From: Pseudobutyrivibrio ruminis HUN009 | GTDB taxonomy: Bacteria > Bacillota > Clostridia > Lachnospirales > Lachnospiraceae | Reading direction: 5' to 3' | NCBI RefSeq assembly: GCF_000703005.1 | Contig: NZ_JNLH01000001.1 | Location: 213,501-277,500 of the forward strand | DNA length: 64,000 nucleotides | Part shown: in pieces, positions 19,444 to 28,711 of the stretch | Layout: each line of letters begins with the position of its first letter | How positions within the stretch are numbered: the stretch's first letter is position 1 | Notes under the pieces: generated by a model | What the model saw: only the letters and a program-made list of their open reading frames with translations | Database searches by the model: none | Told to the model about the DNA's origin: nothing | Translations under genes and position numbers: made by a program

Positions 19444-20379
19444 CTAAAGCTCGATGGAGGCAGCATTTTGTAGTGCTTCTACGGCACCACGGTTGAGTTC
19501 CTCCAAAATCTCTGCTACGGGACGGACCTCTTTGAGTTGGCCGCAAACCTGGCCAGCCATCACTGAACCACGAAGGATATCTCCGTCAACTACAGCTCTG
19601 CGAAGGCCACCAAGGGTAATCTGTTCCAGTCGCTCTCTGTCTGCCCCCTCGGCCTCAAGCTTTAAATACTCTCTTGCCATTTCGTTTTTGATGATACGAA
19701 CTGGTGCGCCCTGTGATCTTCCAGTCACAGTTGTTGCATTATCCTTTGCCTTAATAAGAGCCTGCTTGTAATTGTCGTGAATTGGGCACTCCTCTGAAAC
19801 AAGAAGACATGTGCCAATCTGCACACCACATGCACCAAGCAACATGGCCGCTGCCATCTGCTCCCCTGATGCAATTCCACCTGCTGCAATTACTAGTACA
19901 TCCACTGCTGCAACTACCTGTGGAAGCAATGTCATTGTTGTCATGTCACCTACATGACCACCTGACTCTCCACCTTCCGCAATAATGGCATCTGCACCAG
20001 CTCTTACCATAATTTTTGCCAAAGCAACAGATGCAACTACCGGAAATACCTTTGCTCCCATTGCTTTCCAACCAGCCATATACTTACCAGGATTGCCTGC
20101 GCCTGTTGTAATGAACTGTACCTTTTCCTCAATAAGCATCTGGGCGATATTATCCACGTCTGGATTCATCAACATCAAATTCACACCAAATGGCTTATCT
20201 GTTTTGCTTTTGCAAATTCTTATTTGTTCTCTCAAGGCTTCAGCATTCATACCGCCACTGGCTACTAAGCCAAGTCCGCCAGCATTAGAAACCGCCGCGG
20301 CAAACTCGCCTGTAGCGATATTCGCCATGCCGCCCTGAATAATTGAATACTTTGTACCTGTTAAATCTCTAAGTTTCAT
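19444..20379 (-). CDS. fabK: Enoyl-ACP reductase II FabK
   Basis: A 311-residue FMN-dependent enoyl-ACP reductase of the nitronate-monooxygenase fold. IIQGGMANIATGEFAAAVSN at the start, GAGNPGKYM, and the flavin-phosphate region around IIAEGGESGGHVG and VIAAGGIASGEQ are typical. The frame is open to 20433, but that start overlaps fabH in a poorly conserved leader. The ATG at 20379, two bases after the fabH stop, gives the normal FabK N-terminus (MKLRDLTG). It completes the elongation cycle; no fabI or fabL is present here. Confidence 0.94.
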   Translation of the reverse strand: MKLRDLTGTKYSIIQGGMANIATGEFAAAVSNAGGLGLVASGGMNAEALREQIRICKSKTDKPFGVNLMLMNPDVDNIAQMLIEEKVQFITTGAGNPGKYMAGWKAMGAKVFPVVASVALAKIMVRAGADAIIAEGGESGGHVGDMTTMTLLPQVVAAVDVLVIAAGGIASGEQMAAAMLLGACGVQIGTCLLVSEECPIHDNYKQALIKAKDNATTVTGRSQGAPVRIIKNEMAREYLKLEAEGADRERLEQITLGGLRRAVVDGDILRGSVMAGQVCGQLKEVRPVAEILEELNRGAVEALQNAASIEL

Positions 20380-20381
20380 AT

Positions 20382-21311
20382 CTACCACTGCAGTACCACG
20401 GCGCCCCATGTTCGGCCGGCGCCGAAGGCGCACATCAGTACCTTGTCTCCTTTTTTAATCTTTCCGCCTTTGACAGCCTCATCCAATGCCAGGCCTACGC
20501 TGGCTGCAGAGGTGTTGCCATATTTATCTATGTTTACTACGAATTTGTCCATTGGCTGATTAACTTTTTTTGCTATGGACTCTATGATTCTAAGATTTGC
20601 CTGATGCAATACAAAATAATCAATTTCATCGTAGGTTAAATTCGCTTTATTAACTGCCTGCTCAATCACCTTTGGAACTGTTGCCACTGCAAATTTGTAT
20701 GTACCCTGACCATCCATGTGAATGTAACCATCTGGAGATTTGATGTTAATCATTTCCTCATCACCATCCACGCCAATAACTGATGTATATAGCGAATCAG
20801 CCGGCTCAACAACAACTGCTGCTGCTCCATCTCCGAATAATACACAGGTGCTTCTGTCTGTCATGTCCATTTTTTTAGAAAGGACTTCGGCTCCAATCAA
20901 AAGACCATACTTGGCATCTCTAGCCATCATAAGGGCTCTGATTGTCTCCATTCCAAAAATAAACCCTGAACATCCAGCTCCAATATCGATAGCGATAATG
21001 TCATTTGACAGCCCAAGTCTTCCCTGAATTAAACATGCAGCTGAAGGAGAAAAATAATCAGCTGACACCGTGCAAACAACAACTACGCCAATCTCGTCTT
21101 TATTAATTCCTGCGTTTTCGATAGCTTCCTTAGCAGCCATTTCTGCAAGATATGTATGATTCTCATCACCGGTGACATGATGTCTTACGCTCATGCCAGT
21201 TCTTTGCTTTATCCACTCATCACTTGTTTCAACGATTTTTGCCAAATCATCATTACTAACAAGCTTCTTTGGAGCATAGGCTCCTGTTCCTAAAATCCTT
21301 ATTCCAGTCAT
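20382..21311 (-). CDS. fabH: 3-oxoacyl-ACP synthase III FabH
   Basis: A 309-residue initiating condensing enzyme. The active-site Cys lies in DIGAGCSGFIFGM, His in YFVLHQANLRI and Asn in YGNTSAAS. It condenses acetyl-CoA or branched acyl-CoA with malonyl-ACP to start chains, and its specificity decides straight- or branched-chain lipids. It abuts accA directly and is followed two bases later by fabK. Confidence 0.95.
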   Translation of the reverse strand: MTGIRILGTGAYAPKKLVSNDDLAKIVETSDEWIKQRTGMSVRHHVTGDENHTYLAEMAAKEAIENAGINKDEIGVVVVCTVSADYFSPSAACLIQGRLGLSNDIIAIDIGAGCSGFIFGMETIRALMMARDAKYGLLIGAEVLSKKMDMTDRSTCVLFGDGAAAVVVEPADSLYTSVIGVDGDEEMINIKSPDGYIHMDGQGTYKFAVATVPKVIEQAVNKANLTYDEIDYFVLHQANLRIIESIAKKVNQPMDKFVVNIDKYGNTSAASVGLALDEAVKGGKIKKGDKVLMCAFGAGRTWGAVVLQW

Positions 21312-22163
21312 TTACACATTTTCCATTCTTTCTGAAGTTGTTTCCTCCAAATATTCCTTGTCGAAATATCTGAACTTTTCATATCTGTGAGTAATCAACT
21401 GTTCTGCACTTTTATTCTCTAGTTCCTTCAATGCCGAAGAAATTTGTTTATCGATTCTTCCATATAATCTGCTGTATTTATCAACATTGTCTGTTTCTGA
21501 CACAAGCTCGAAACCAGTGCCACGTTCAGAAATGATTCCATCTATTACACCAAATTCTAAAAGATCCTTTGCTGTAAGCTTCATCACTTCTGCTGCCTCA
21601 TCCCTCTTTGAACTATCGTGCCAAAGGATGGATGCAAAACCTTCTGGTGAAAGAACAGAATAAATGGCATTTTCCAGCATATAAACCTTGTTTGCCACTG
21701 CTATTCCTAGAGCTCCACCACTGCTTCCCTCACCTGTAACTATGGTAATGATAGGAACCTTTATATCACTCATTTGGGCCAGGTTGTTTGCAATAGCCTG
21801 AGCTTGTCCATACATTTCTGCTTCAAGTCCCGGATATGCTCCTGGGGTATCCACAAATGTAATAACTGGCCTGCCAAACTTTTCTGCCTGCTTCATCAAT
21901 CGCAATGCTTTTCTGTAACCTTCCGGCCCTGGCATTCCAAAATTACATGTCATATTTTCCTCTGCTGTGCGTCCCTTGCGATGACCAAGAACAGTCACAG
22001 GCTTGCCGTGAAACATTGCTATTCCACCATATATACTGGCATCTTCCTTACCTAAAAAATCTCCCTTTTGCTCAAAAAAATCCGTAAACAGATTATCTAT
22101 ATAATCTGTAATCTTTGGTCTGTCTTTATCTCGTGCGTTTAAAACTCTATCAATAGCCTTCAT
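21312..22163 (-). CDS. accA: Acetyl-CoA carboxylase carboxyltransferase subunit alpha
   Basis: A 283-residue crotonase-fold subunit, somewhat shorter than E. coli AccA (319). TFVDTPGAYPGLEAEMYGQ and TGEGSSGGALGIAVAN form the oxyanion-hole and carboxybiotin region. With AccD it transfers CO2 from carboxybiotin to acetyl-CoA. It follows accD with a 12-base gap and abuts fabH. Confidence 0.94.
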   Translation of the reverse strand: MKAIDRVLNARDKDRPKITDYIDNLFTDFFEQKGDFLGKEDASIYGGIAMFHGKPVTVLGHRKGRTAEENMTCNFGMPGPEGYRKALRLMKQAEKFGRPVITFVDTPGAYPGLEAEMYGQAQAIANNLAQMSDIKVPIITIVTGEGSSGGALGIAVANKVYMLENAIYSVLSPEGFASILWHDSSKRDEAAEVMKLTAKDLLEFGVIDGIISERGTGFELVSETDNVDKYSRLYGRIDKQISSALKELENKSAEQLITHRYEKFRYFDKEYLEETTSERMENV

Positions 22164-22174
22164 CTGATTCCTCC

Positions 22175-22945
22175 TTAACTGTGAAGCTTCAGCAGCTTTC
22201 CAAGAGTGTTTTTCATATCCTCCCGCTTAACTATCTGATCCACAAATCCGTGCTCTTCCAAAAATTCCGCTCTCTGGAATCCTTCAGGCAGCTTTTGACC
22301 AATTGTCTGTTCAATAACTCGTGGCCCTGCAAACCCGATAAGAGCACCTGGTTCAGCTAAAGTAATATCTCCTAAAGTAGCAAAGCTTGCGCTGACGCCA
22401 CCTGTAGTTGGATGAGTGAGAACTGTAATATATAATCCACCAGCTTCTTTGAACTTTTGGATTACAGCGCTGGTTTTCGCCATTTGCATAAGGCTAAGAA
22501 TTCCTTCCTGCATTCTGGCTCCACCGCTTGCTGTGAATATTATCAGTGGTAGTTTATTTTTCATTGCATATTCAGCAGATCTGCAAACTATTTCTCCAAG
22601 CTCCATTCCCATGGATGCCATCATAAATTTCTTGTTCATTATGGCAATCACAATCTTGTAGCCATCAATCTGACATGTACCTGCGATGATTGCATCATGA
22701 AGATTTATCTCTGTTCGCAGTGCCTCTTTCTTTTCAACATATCCCTCAAATTCAAGAGGATTTGTTTCAGGAAAGCTGAACTTGAACTCTTCAAAGGTGC
22801 CCTCATCTGCAATGTCATTAAGTCTGTCCCACACATCATATTCCTTTACAGGCTTGATGGCTGGCTCCAACATATCTGTTGGGTTTTCGCGCAAATCTTT
22901 GTATCTATTGAATTTGTTTTTTCTTTGATCTACAGCACTTATCAT
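22175..22945 (-). CDS. accD: Acetyl-CoA carboxylase carboxyltransferase subunit beta, lacking the zinc ribbon
   Basis: A 256-residue carboxyltransferase subunit. The crotonase core is clear (FMMASMGMELGEIVCR, FTASGGARMQEG, HPTTGGVSASFA, GFAGPRVIEQT). AccD normally begins with a four-cysteine zinc ribbon (two CxxC pairs). Here the first 90 residues contain no cysteine and the protein is 30-40 residues short. The start overlaps the accC stop by four bases, so a longer N-terminus is unlikely. The loss therefore looks real rather than a start-codon error. Confidence 0.92.
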   Translation of the reverse strand: MISAVDQRKNKFNRYKDLRENPTDMLEPAIKPVKEYDVWDRLNDIADEGTFEEFKFSFPETNPLEFEGYVEKKEALRTEINLHDAIIAGTCQIDGYKIVIAIMNKKFMMASMGMELGEIVCRSAEYAMKNKLPLIIFTASGGARMQEGILSLMQMAKTSAVIQKFKEAGGLYITVLTHPTTGGVSASFATLGDITLAEPGALIGFAGPRVIEQTIGQKLPEGFQRAEFLEEHGFVDQIVKREDMKNTLGKLLKLHS

Positions 22946-24333
22946 TCATTATCCTCTGGATATTCTGATGCAGCTTTATCCCAGGATAGGATTTCATCCA
23001 AATGCTCCTCGATAAAGCTAACATTGTAATTTCCCTTTATAAAATCAGGGTGATGCAACAACAGGTAATCAAAATCTCCATTTGTTTTGATTCCATCTGT
23101 AACAAGCTCTAAAAGAGCTCTTCGCATACGTCTGATTGTTTCAAGTCGCGTAGGTGCATGAACAATTATCTTTGCCATCATGGAATCATAAAATGGACTG
23201 GTTTCATATCCGTTGTACAAAAGTGTGTCCACTCTGACTCCAGGTCCTCCAGGCACATTTAAAAAAGTAATTTTGCCTGTGTTAGCCATAAAATTCTTTG
23301 CCGGATCTTCTGCATTTATTCTGCACTCCATGGCGTGGCCTTTGATGTTTACATCCTTCTGCCTAATTTTTAATGGCTCATGAAAAGCTATCCTAATCTG
23401 TTGTTTGATAAGGTCAATTCCGGTAACGGCTTCGGTAACGCCATGTTCCACTTGAATTCTTGTGTTCATCTCGATGAAATAGTAATGATTCTTTTCATCC
23501 AAGACGAATTCTACAGTACCAGCATTTGTGTAGTTGGCTGCTTTTGCCGCAGCAACTGCCGCCTTTCCCATAGACTTTCGTAAGTCTTCGTTTATATACA
23601 TACATGGACTTTCTTCAATCAGCTTCTGATTCTTTCGCTGAATTGAACAGTCGCGCTCCCCTAGATGAATCACATTACCGTGCTCATCTGCTAAAATTTG
23701 GAATTCAATGTGTCTAGGATTTACAATCAGCTTTTCCAGATACATTTCATCGTCATTGAAGCAAGCCATTGTTTCTGCCTTTGCTTCATCGAAAAGCTTT
23801 TTCAAATCCTCCGGTTTATAGACACGACGCATTCCACGTCCGCCGCCACCTGCACTGGCCTTAATCAAAACAGGATAGCCAATCTTTTTAGCTATTTTTT
23901 CTAGTTTGCTGTAGTCCGCAACTGGACCATCAGATCCTGGAACTACAGGAACTCCTGCTTTCATCATCATTTTTCGTGCTGCTGCCTTATTTCCCAAGGC
24001 ATCCATTGCATCAGCTGTTGGGCCAATAAATGTGATTCCAGCCTCGTTGCATTTTCTTACGAATGCAGAATTCTCTGAAAGGAATCCGAAGCCTGGGTGT
24101 AAAGCATCACATTCCATAACCTGAGCAGCAGTGATAATAGCATCCATATTCAAGTAACTATCTGCTGCTCGGGCTGGACCAATACAAATACTTTTAGTAG
24201 CAAGCTTCACATGAAGAGAATCTTTGTCAGCAGTTGAATAAACTGCAACTGACTCAATATTCATTTCCATACAAGCTCTGATTATTCGAACTGCAATCTC
24301 ACCACGATTAGCAATCAAAATACGCTTAAACAT
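22942..24333 (-). CDS. accC: Acetyl-CoA carboxylase biotin carboxylase subunit
   Basis: A 463-residue ATP-grasp enzyme with N-terminal IANRGEIAVRI, the glycine-rich ATP lid KASAGGGGRGMRRV, catalytic NTRIQVEHGVTE and a C-terminal domain. It carboxylates biotin on AccB using ATP and bicarbonate. It lies two bases after accB and overlaps accD by four bases. Confidence 0.96.
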   Translation of the reverse strand: MFKRILIANRGEIAVRIIRACMEMNIESVAVYSTADKDSLHVKLATKSICIGPARAADSYLNMDAIITAAQVMECDALHPGFGFLSENSAFVRKCNEAGITFIGPTADAMDALGNKAAARKMMMKAGVPVVPGSDGPVADYSKLEKIAKKIGYPVLIKASAGGGGRGMRRVYKPEDLKKLFDEAKAETMACFNDDEMYLEKLIVNPRHIEFQILADEHGNVIHLGERDCSIQRKNQKLIEESPCMYINEDLRKSMGKAAVAAAKAANYTNAGTVEFVLDEKNHYYFIEMNTRIQVEHGVTEAVTGIDLIKQQIRIAFHEPLKIRQKDVNIKGHAMECRINAEDPAKNFMANTGKITFLNVPGGPGVRVDTLLYNGYETSPFYDSMMAKIIVHAPTRLETIRRMRRALLELVTDGIKTNGDFDYLLLHHPDFIKGNYNVSFIEEHLDEILSWDKAASEYPEDNE

Positions 24334-24335
24334 AA

Positions 24336-24782
24336 CTAATCTCCTATTAAGAATAGTGGCTGTTCAAACTCCACCACATCCTGATTCTTTACAAAGATTT
24401 TTTTGATTACTCCGTCCTTTGGTGCGGTGATTTCACTCATCATTTTCATGGCTTCAATTAAGCAGAGAACCTGTCCTTTTTTGACTGTATCCCCTACCTG
24501 TACATAAGCATCCTCTTCTGGTGAAGGAGCTGCATAAAAAACTCCTACCAAAGGTGCCAATACTTGTTCACCATCGATTTCTATTTCTGGGCCGTTATCC
24601 ACATTATCATTATTATGTGCAGGTGATAATTGTTCACATACCTGTGTGGCATTCTCCACAATAACCTTCTGCTCAGAATACTTTTTCAGCTTTATTTTTG
24701 TATTGTCTATTTCCACTGACAGATAAGAACTATTGCTTTCATCAAATGCCTTCAAAAGTTCTTTTACATCTTTTAATTCCAT
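24336..24782 (-). CDS. accB: Biotin carboxyl carrier protein
   Basis: A 148-residue BCCP with a helical N-terminal region, an acidic linker (about residues 50-70) and the C-terminal biotinyl domain. The biotinylated Lys is in EAMKMM (about residue 113) and a thumb-like GVFYAAPSPEEDAY precedes it. It carries carboxybiotin between AccC and AccDA. Confidence 0.95.
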   Translation of the reverse strand: MELKDVKELLKAFDESNSSYLSVEIDNTKIKLKKYSEQKVIVENATQVCEQLSPAHNNDNVDNGPEIEIDGEQVLAPLVGVFYAAPSPEEDAYVQVGDTVKKGQVLCLIEAMKMMSEITAPKDGVIKKIFVKNQDVVEFEQPLFLIGD

Positions 24783-24784
24783 GA

Positions 24785-25009
24785 TTATTTATGTGCCTCT
24801 AAGTAATTTACGATATCTGCAACTGTCTTAATTTCAGCCATTGCATCTTCATCAATTGTGATACCTGTTTTTTCTTCAACTGCAAGAGAAAGCTCTACTG
24901 CATCAAGGGAATCAGCACCAAGATCATCAAATAGATTTGCCTCCATAGTAACTTTCTCTGCTGCGCAGCTAAGTGTATCAATAATTACTTCCTTTACTGT
25001 TTCAAACAT
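24785..25009 (-). CDS. acpP: Acyl carrier protein
   Basis: A 74-residue four-helix ACP with the phosphopantetheine attachment Ser in GADSLDAVELS. It is the first gene of the operon, so it receives the strongest transcription, in line with ACP being needed in excess. GGAG lies seven bases before the ATG. Confidence 0.96.
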   Translation of the reverse strand: MFETVKEVIIDTLSCAAEKVTMEANLFDDLGADSLDAVELSLAVEEKTGITIDEDAMAEIKTVADIVNYLEAHK

Positions 25010-25072
25010 AATATTCTCCTTTTCTTTTATCTCGATTAAATTAGTTAAAATCTTTTATCTTAACCACCACCT

Positions 25073-25100
25073 ATGATATCTAAAAAAATTTAGAAGTCAA
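25073..25100 (-). promoter_or_regulatory. Promoter of the fatty-acid operon with embedded palindrome
   Basis: Minus strand: -35 TTGACT (25095-25100), 16-base spacer, -10 TATCAT (25073-25078). The spacer (25079-25094) is itself a palindrome, with TCTAAA and TTTAGA around a 4-base centre. A bound regulator would block RNA polymerase directly. Confidence 0.75.
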
Positions 25101-25105
25101 CACAA

Positions 25106-25125
25106 ATCTATAAAATCTTTTAGAT
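25106..25125. promoter_or_regulatory. Second candidate operator upstream of acpP
   Basis: ATCTA and TAGAT arms form a 20-base palindrome centred on AAAATC, six bases upstream of the -35. It resembles the palindrome inside the promoter spacer, so a MarR-type dimer could bind at both. Confidence 0.5.
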
Positions 25126-25134
25126 AATTTTTCT

Positions 25135-25172
25135 CAAAAAATAAGGACGCCTTGTTTTTACAAGGCGTCCTT
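25135..25172 (-). terminator. Terminator of the second chemoreceptor gene
   Basis: GGACGCCTTG and CAAGGCGTCC form a perfect 10-bp stem. On the minus strand it is followed by a T-rich run, 19 bases after the chemoreceptor stop and directly upstream of the fab promoter. Confidence 0.93.
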
Positions 25173-25190
25173 GATAATTTAAATTTCTAT

Positions 25191-26882
25191 TTATTTTTTA
25201 AGTTCAAAGCGTTCAACTAATCCCTTTAATGAATCAGCGTGTTCATTCATTTCGTAGCTAAGTGCAAGTGATTCTTCAGATGTAGCAGCATTGTTCTGGC
25301 CAACTGATGAAATTTCACTAATGTTTGCAGACATTTCCTTTACAGAAGCAGCCTGTGAATTTGATGCCTCTGCAATAGTCTTTACCTTATCTGCAATACC
25401 CTGAACCTGAGAAACCATACCGTTAAGCTTCTCAGCTGTATCATTGGCAATAGCAATACCTTCCTGGACACTCTGAAGTGATGCATTAATAAGACCTGCT
25501 GTGTTTTGTGCAGCTTCTACAGTCTGACCTGCAAGCTGTGAAACCTCTGTAGCAACTACTGCAAATCCCTTACCAGCCTCACCTGCTCTTGCAGCCTCAA
25601 TAGAAGCATTAAGAGAAAGAAGGTTTGTCTGATCAGCAATAGCATTGATAGTATCGATAATCTTTGAAATCTCCTGAGAAGATGCTGAAATTGCATCCAT
25701 AGCATTAACAACATCCTGCATTCTCTGGTTTCCTTCAACGATATTCTGTGCAACCACTTCAACTTCCTTGGAAATCTGTGTTGCATCTGTTGAATTGCTT
25801 GAAATCTGATCTGTAATATTGTTAACAGTAACAGACAAATCTTCTACGATATTTGCCTGAGATGTAACTGTATCTGCAAGGTTCTGTCCAGCTCCCGCTA
25901 TCTGATTTGCTCCATCAGATACCATATCAGATACTTCCATAATCTCTGTCATAGAATCTGAAATCTGCTGAGAGAATGACTCGATAGCTGTCTGAATTGC
26001 TCTGAAATCACCATCAAAATTCTTCTCAAAGCTAATATTGAAATTGCCATTTGCCATTGTAGACATCTTGTTTCCGATTTCATCAATATAGAATGACAAT
26101 GAGTCTACGGCAGTTCTCAATTCATTTACAACCTTGCCAATTTCATTATCAGCTTCATAATCAATTTCTACATGTACATTGCCTTCTGCGATTTCCTCAG
26201 TAGCCTTCGCAAGTACTGCCAAATCATTTTCGATAGTTCTAATAAGTGTATTAGCCTTCTTCTTGCTGATTGAGCTTACAACTATAAGTCCACCTACAAG
26301 TACAACTACCCCAGCGACAATAATGAGCAGAATAGCTTTATACTTTCCTGCTGCAGCATTTTCCGCAAGTGTTCCTGTTTCATCAAGTGAATCAGCAAGA
26401 GTCTCTGAAACTTCATTCAATGTGGAATTATAATATTCCAATGCACCAGCGGCATCGCCTGCTTCCACCAAATCAAGCATCTCATATGATGCATCTTCAA
26501 ATGCTTTCCAGTTTGTTGTAAGACGATTTCCCAATTCCTCGTTATTCAAATTTGCAGAAATTGTTGAGAAATAACCTTCAATCTTTGGAAATCTTTCCTC
26601 CAAGTCCTCTTTCTGCGCTGCAGTAACATCAGAATCGCTAGATGCAAGTGCAAAAAGAAGTCTCTTGTTAATTGTTTGGACATCTTTTCTTATTTCCATC
26701 TGGTATGTCTCTGTTACAAACTGGACATTATAGAAGCTATAGATATTTGCAAATACCAAGCCAAAAAATATCAGCATTATAACAGTTACAAGTAAAAACA
26801 TTTGGATTGTAAATCCTGAGAAAATACCGAGTTGCCCAGCTATTGTAGCCTTGTCTCTTTTTAATCCTTTTTTAGCCTCCAT
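25191..26882 (-). CDS. Methyl-accepting chemotaxis protein with four-helix-bundle sensor
   Basis: A 563-residue chemoreceptor with a membrane segment near residues 25-48 and an extracellular helical region of about 140 residues, of 4HB type rather than Cache. A second membrane segment (about 188-210, [18 protein letters not shown]) is followed by HAMP and a long signalling domain with the conserved tip ([18 protein letters not shown]). It uses the same CheA/CheW interface as the receptor at 1469 but must sense a different stimulus. GGAGG lies shortly before the ATG. It is divergent from the GGDEF gene. Confidence 0.94.
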   Translation of the reverse strand: MEAKKGLKRDKATIAGQLGIFSGFTIQMFLLVTVIMLIFFGLVFANIYSFYNVQFVTETYQMEIRKDVQTINKRLLFALASSDSDVTAAQKEDLEERFPKIEGYFSTISANLNNEELGNRLTTNWKAFEDASYEMLDLVEAGDAAGALEYYNSTLNEVSETLADSLDETGTLAENAAAGKYKAILLIIVAGVVVLVGGLIVVSSISKKKANTLIRTIENDLAVLAKATEEIAEGNVHVEIDYEADNEIGKVVNELRTAVDSLSFYIDEIGNKMSTMANGNFNISFEKNFDGDFRAIQTAIESFSQQISDSMTEIMEVSDMVSDGANQIAGAGQNLADTVTSQANIVEDLSVTVNNITDQISSNSTDATQISKEVEVVAQNIVEGNQRMQDVVNAMDAISASSQEISKIIDTINAIADQTNLLSLNASIEAARAGEAGKGFAVVATEVSQLAGQTVEAAQNTAGLINASLQSVQEGIAIANDTAEKLNGMVSQVQGIADKVKTIAEASNSQAASVKEMSANISEISSVGQNNAATSEESLALSYEMNEHADSLKGLVERFELKK

Positions 26883-27031
26883 TTTTTACCTCCGCTTTGA
26901 ACTGTAGAATATTACACAGTTACCATTTAACGCTATTATAAAATAAAGATTTTGCATTATGGGATTTTTCACAACATGTTCATTAAAAGTTCTATTTTTG
27001 TTGATATAATGCTCCACAAGGAGCGAAAATT

Positions 27032-28705
27032 ATGGATTTATCATTTATTAGACGACTTGGAGCATTCATATATACATTGATTCTTCTTTTATTCATAGGC
27101 TTCGGTTTTTGCTATTCTAACGAAGTCAAATATGAATATCGTGAGAATACTGTTTATTTCAGTGATTATTGGAAGGTAAATGGTAGAGTGATTACATTCC
27201 CTTATGGAAATCATGAAGAATTCACCATAACCAATACACTTCCCACAGTTTATGGGGATCAGATGCTGGTTCTGCGAGCTTATTATGACTCTTTCGAAGT
27301 AGCTATAGATGGAGATGTCATACTGGAGTCCAGAGATAATCTTCTTTTTGGCCACAAAACAAATATTGGCCAGAAGGAGATTTGGATACCACTGGAATAC
27401 TCGTATAGCGGGCACAATATATCTGTAACTATTGATTTGCAGGATTCGCTCTACGGCTCCCAGTTAACAGAAGGGTTTATCACCACTCGCTCTTCATATG
27501 GCATCCATCAAATGCAGCAAAACATTCCTTCACTCATTTTGTTTGTTGTATTTACGGTAACCGGTGTTTTAGAAATGATAGTTGCCGGATACTATATAGT
27601 AAAACGTACTGCTTTGATTAGAAAGCTTACATTTGAAGCATTATTCTACGCCGGTGCTTTTTCCATAATATCTGCCCAATGGATTATTAATGAAACCCGA
27701 GTTCCATTTGTAATTTGGGGCCATATGACGGGGTTTTCAATATTAAATGTAATAGCCTTTATTCTAATGCCGATGATGTTCTTTGAATTATCCCGATCAT
27801 TATTCATGCGAATCGGCAAAGTGGATAACATGATAGATGGCATCATCGCCCTTGCTATCGTGATAAGCTGTTTTCTTGCCACCATCGGAACAATTGAATG
27901 GGGTACTGTTGTATATGTAGCTCACGCCATCGATTTGCTTGTAATGGGCATGGTAGGCTACTACTCATTCACTACAGTAAAGGATGAGAAGAAAGCCCAA
28001 GTTAGTGCCGGTATCGCCGTTGCTAATTTTATCTTTCTTTTGTTTGCCGGTATCGCCATGGTTCAATATGTAAATCACATCGATTACAACTACTTACTTG
28101 TTGTTATCATTGATTTAATGATTTTCATTATGGTTCAGGTTGGCTTGATTTACCGTCGAATTGGACTGAATGTACGTGAAGAAAAAGAATTTGCCCAGGC
28201 AAAAGTTTACGCATACACCGATGAAATGACAAAGCTAGGCAATCGCCGCCATTTCTATGCTATAGTTGATGATTATGAAAAGCACAAGCTACCTAAGGAT
28301 TTAACCTATTTGGCATTGGATGTAAACCGACTAAAATACACAAACGATACCTTGGGGCACGATGCCGGTGACGAATTGTTAATAGGTACAGCTGAATGTT
28401 TGCGCCGCGCCTTCAACACCTCTTCCACATGTACTATTGCCCGTATGGGCGGCGATGAGTTTGCTGTTCTTTTAGTTGCAAACGAGACAGAATTAAACAG
28501 AAGACTCTTCAATTTAAAACATTACCTTTCACATTGGAGAGGAAAGTATATCGACGGAATTTCGGTTTCTTTGGGATATGCCTCTGTACGAGAAGATCCT
28601 TATGCAACTGTAGATACACTTGCAAAGCTTTCTGATGAAAGAATGTACGAAGATAAAAAGCAATATTATGAGGAAACCGGTTTTGACCGCCGGTCCCCTC
28701 AATAA
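27032..28705 (+). CDS. Membrane diguanylate cyclase with extracellular sensor domain
   Basis: 557 residues. An N-terminal signal anchor is followed by an extracellular beta-rich region (about residues 30-160), resembling 7TMR-DISM-like input domains, then about seven membrane helices (about 165-390) and a C-terminal GGDEF domain (about 395-550). The active-site loop reads RMGGDEF, so it should make c-di-GMP. The RxxD inhibitory site five residues upstream is absent (STCTIAR instead), so product inhibition is not expected. The ligand is unknown. Confidence 0.9.
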   Translation: MDLSFIRRLGAFIYTLILLLFIGFGFCYSNEVKYEYRENTVYFSDYWKVNGRVITFPYGNHEEFTITNTLPTVYGDQMLVLRAYYDSFEVAIDGDVILESRDNLLFGHKTNIGQKEIWIPLEYSYSGHNISVTIDLQDSLYGSQLTEGFITTRSSYGIHQMQQNIPSLILFVVFTVTGVLEMIVAGYYIVKRTALIRKLTFEALFYAGAFSIISAQWIINETRVPFVIWGHMTGFSILNVIAFILMPMMFFELSRSLFMRIGKVDNMIDGIIALAIVISCFLATIGTIEWGTVVYVAHAIDLLVMGMVGYYSFTTVKDEKKAQVSAGIAVANFIFLLFAGIAMVQYVNHIDYNYLLVVIIDLMIFIMVQVGLIYRRIGLNVREEKEFAQAKVYAYTDEMTKLGNRRHFYAIVDDYEKHKLPKDLTYLALDVNRLKYTNDTLGHDAGDELLIGTAECLRRAFNTSSTCTIARMGGDEFAVLLVANETELNRRLFNLKHYLSHWRGKYIDGISVSLGYASVREDPYATVDTLAKLSDERMYEDKKQYYEETGFDRRSPQ

Positions 28706-28711
28706 CTGATA

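Noticed and set aside
20380..20433. Longer FabK start at 20433
   Set aside because: It would add an Arg-rich leader translated from the end of fabH; the ATG at 20379 gives the standard FabK N-terminus.
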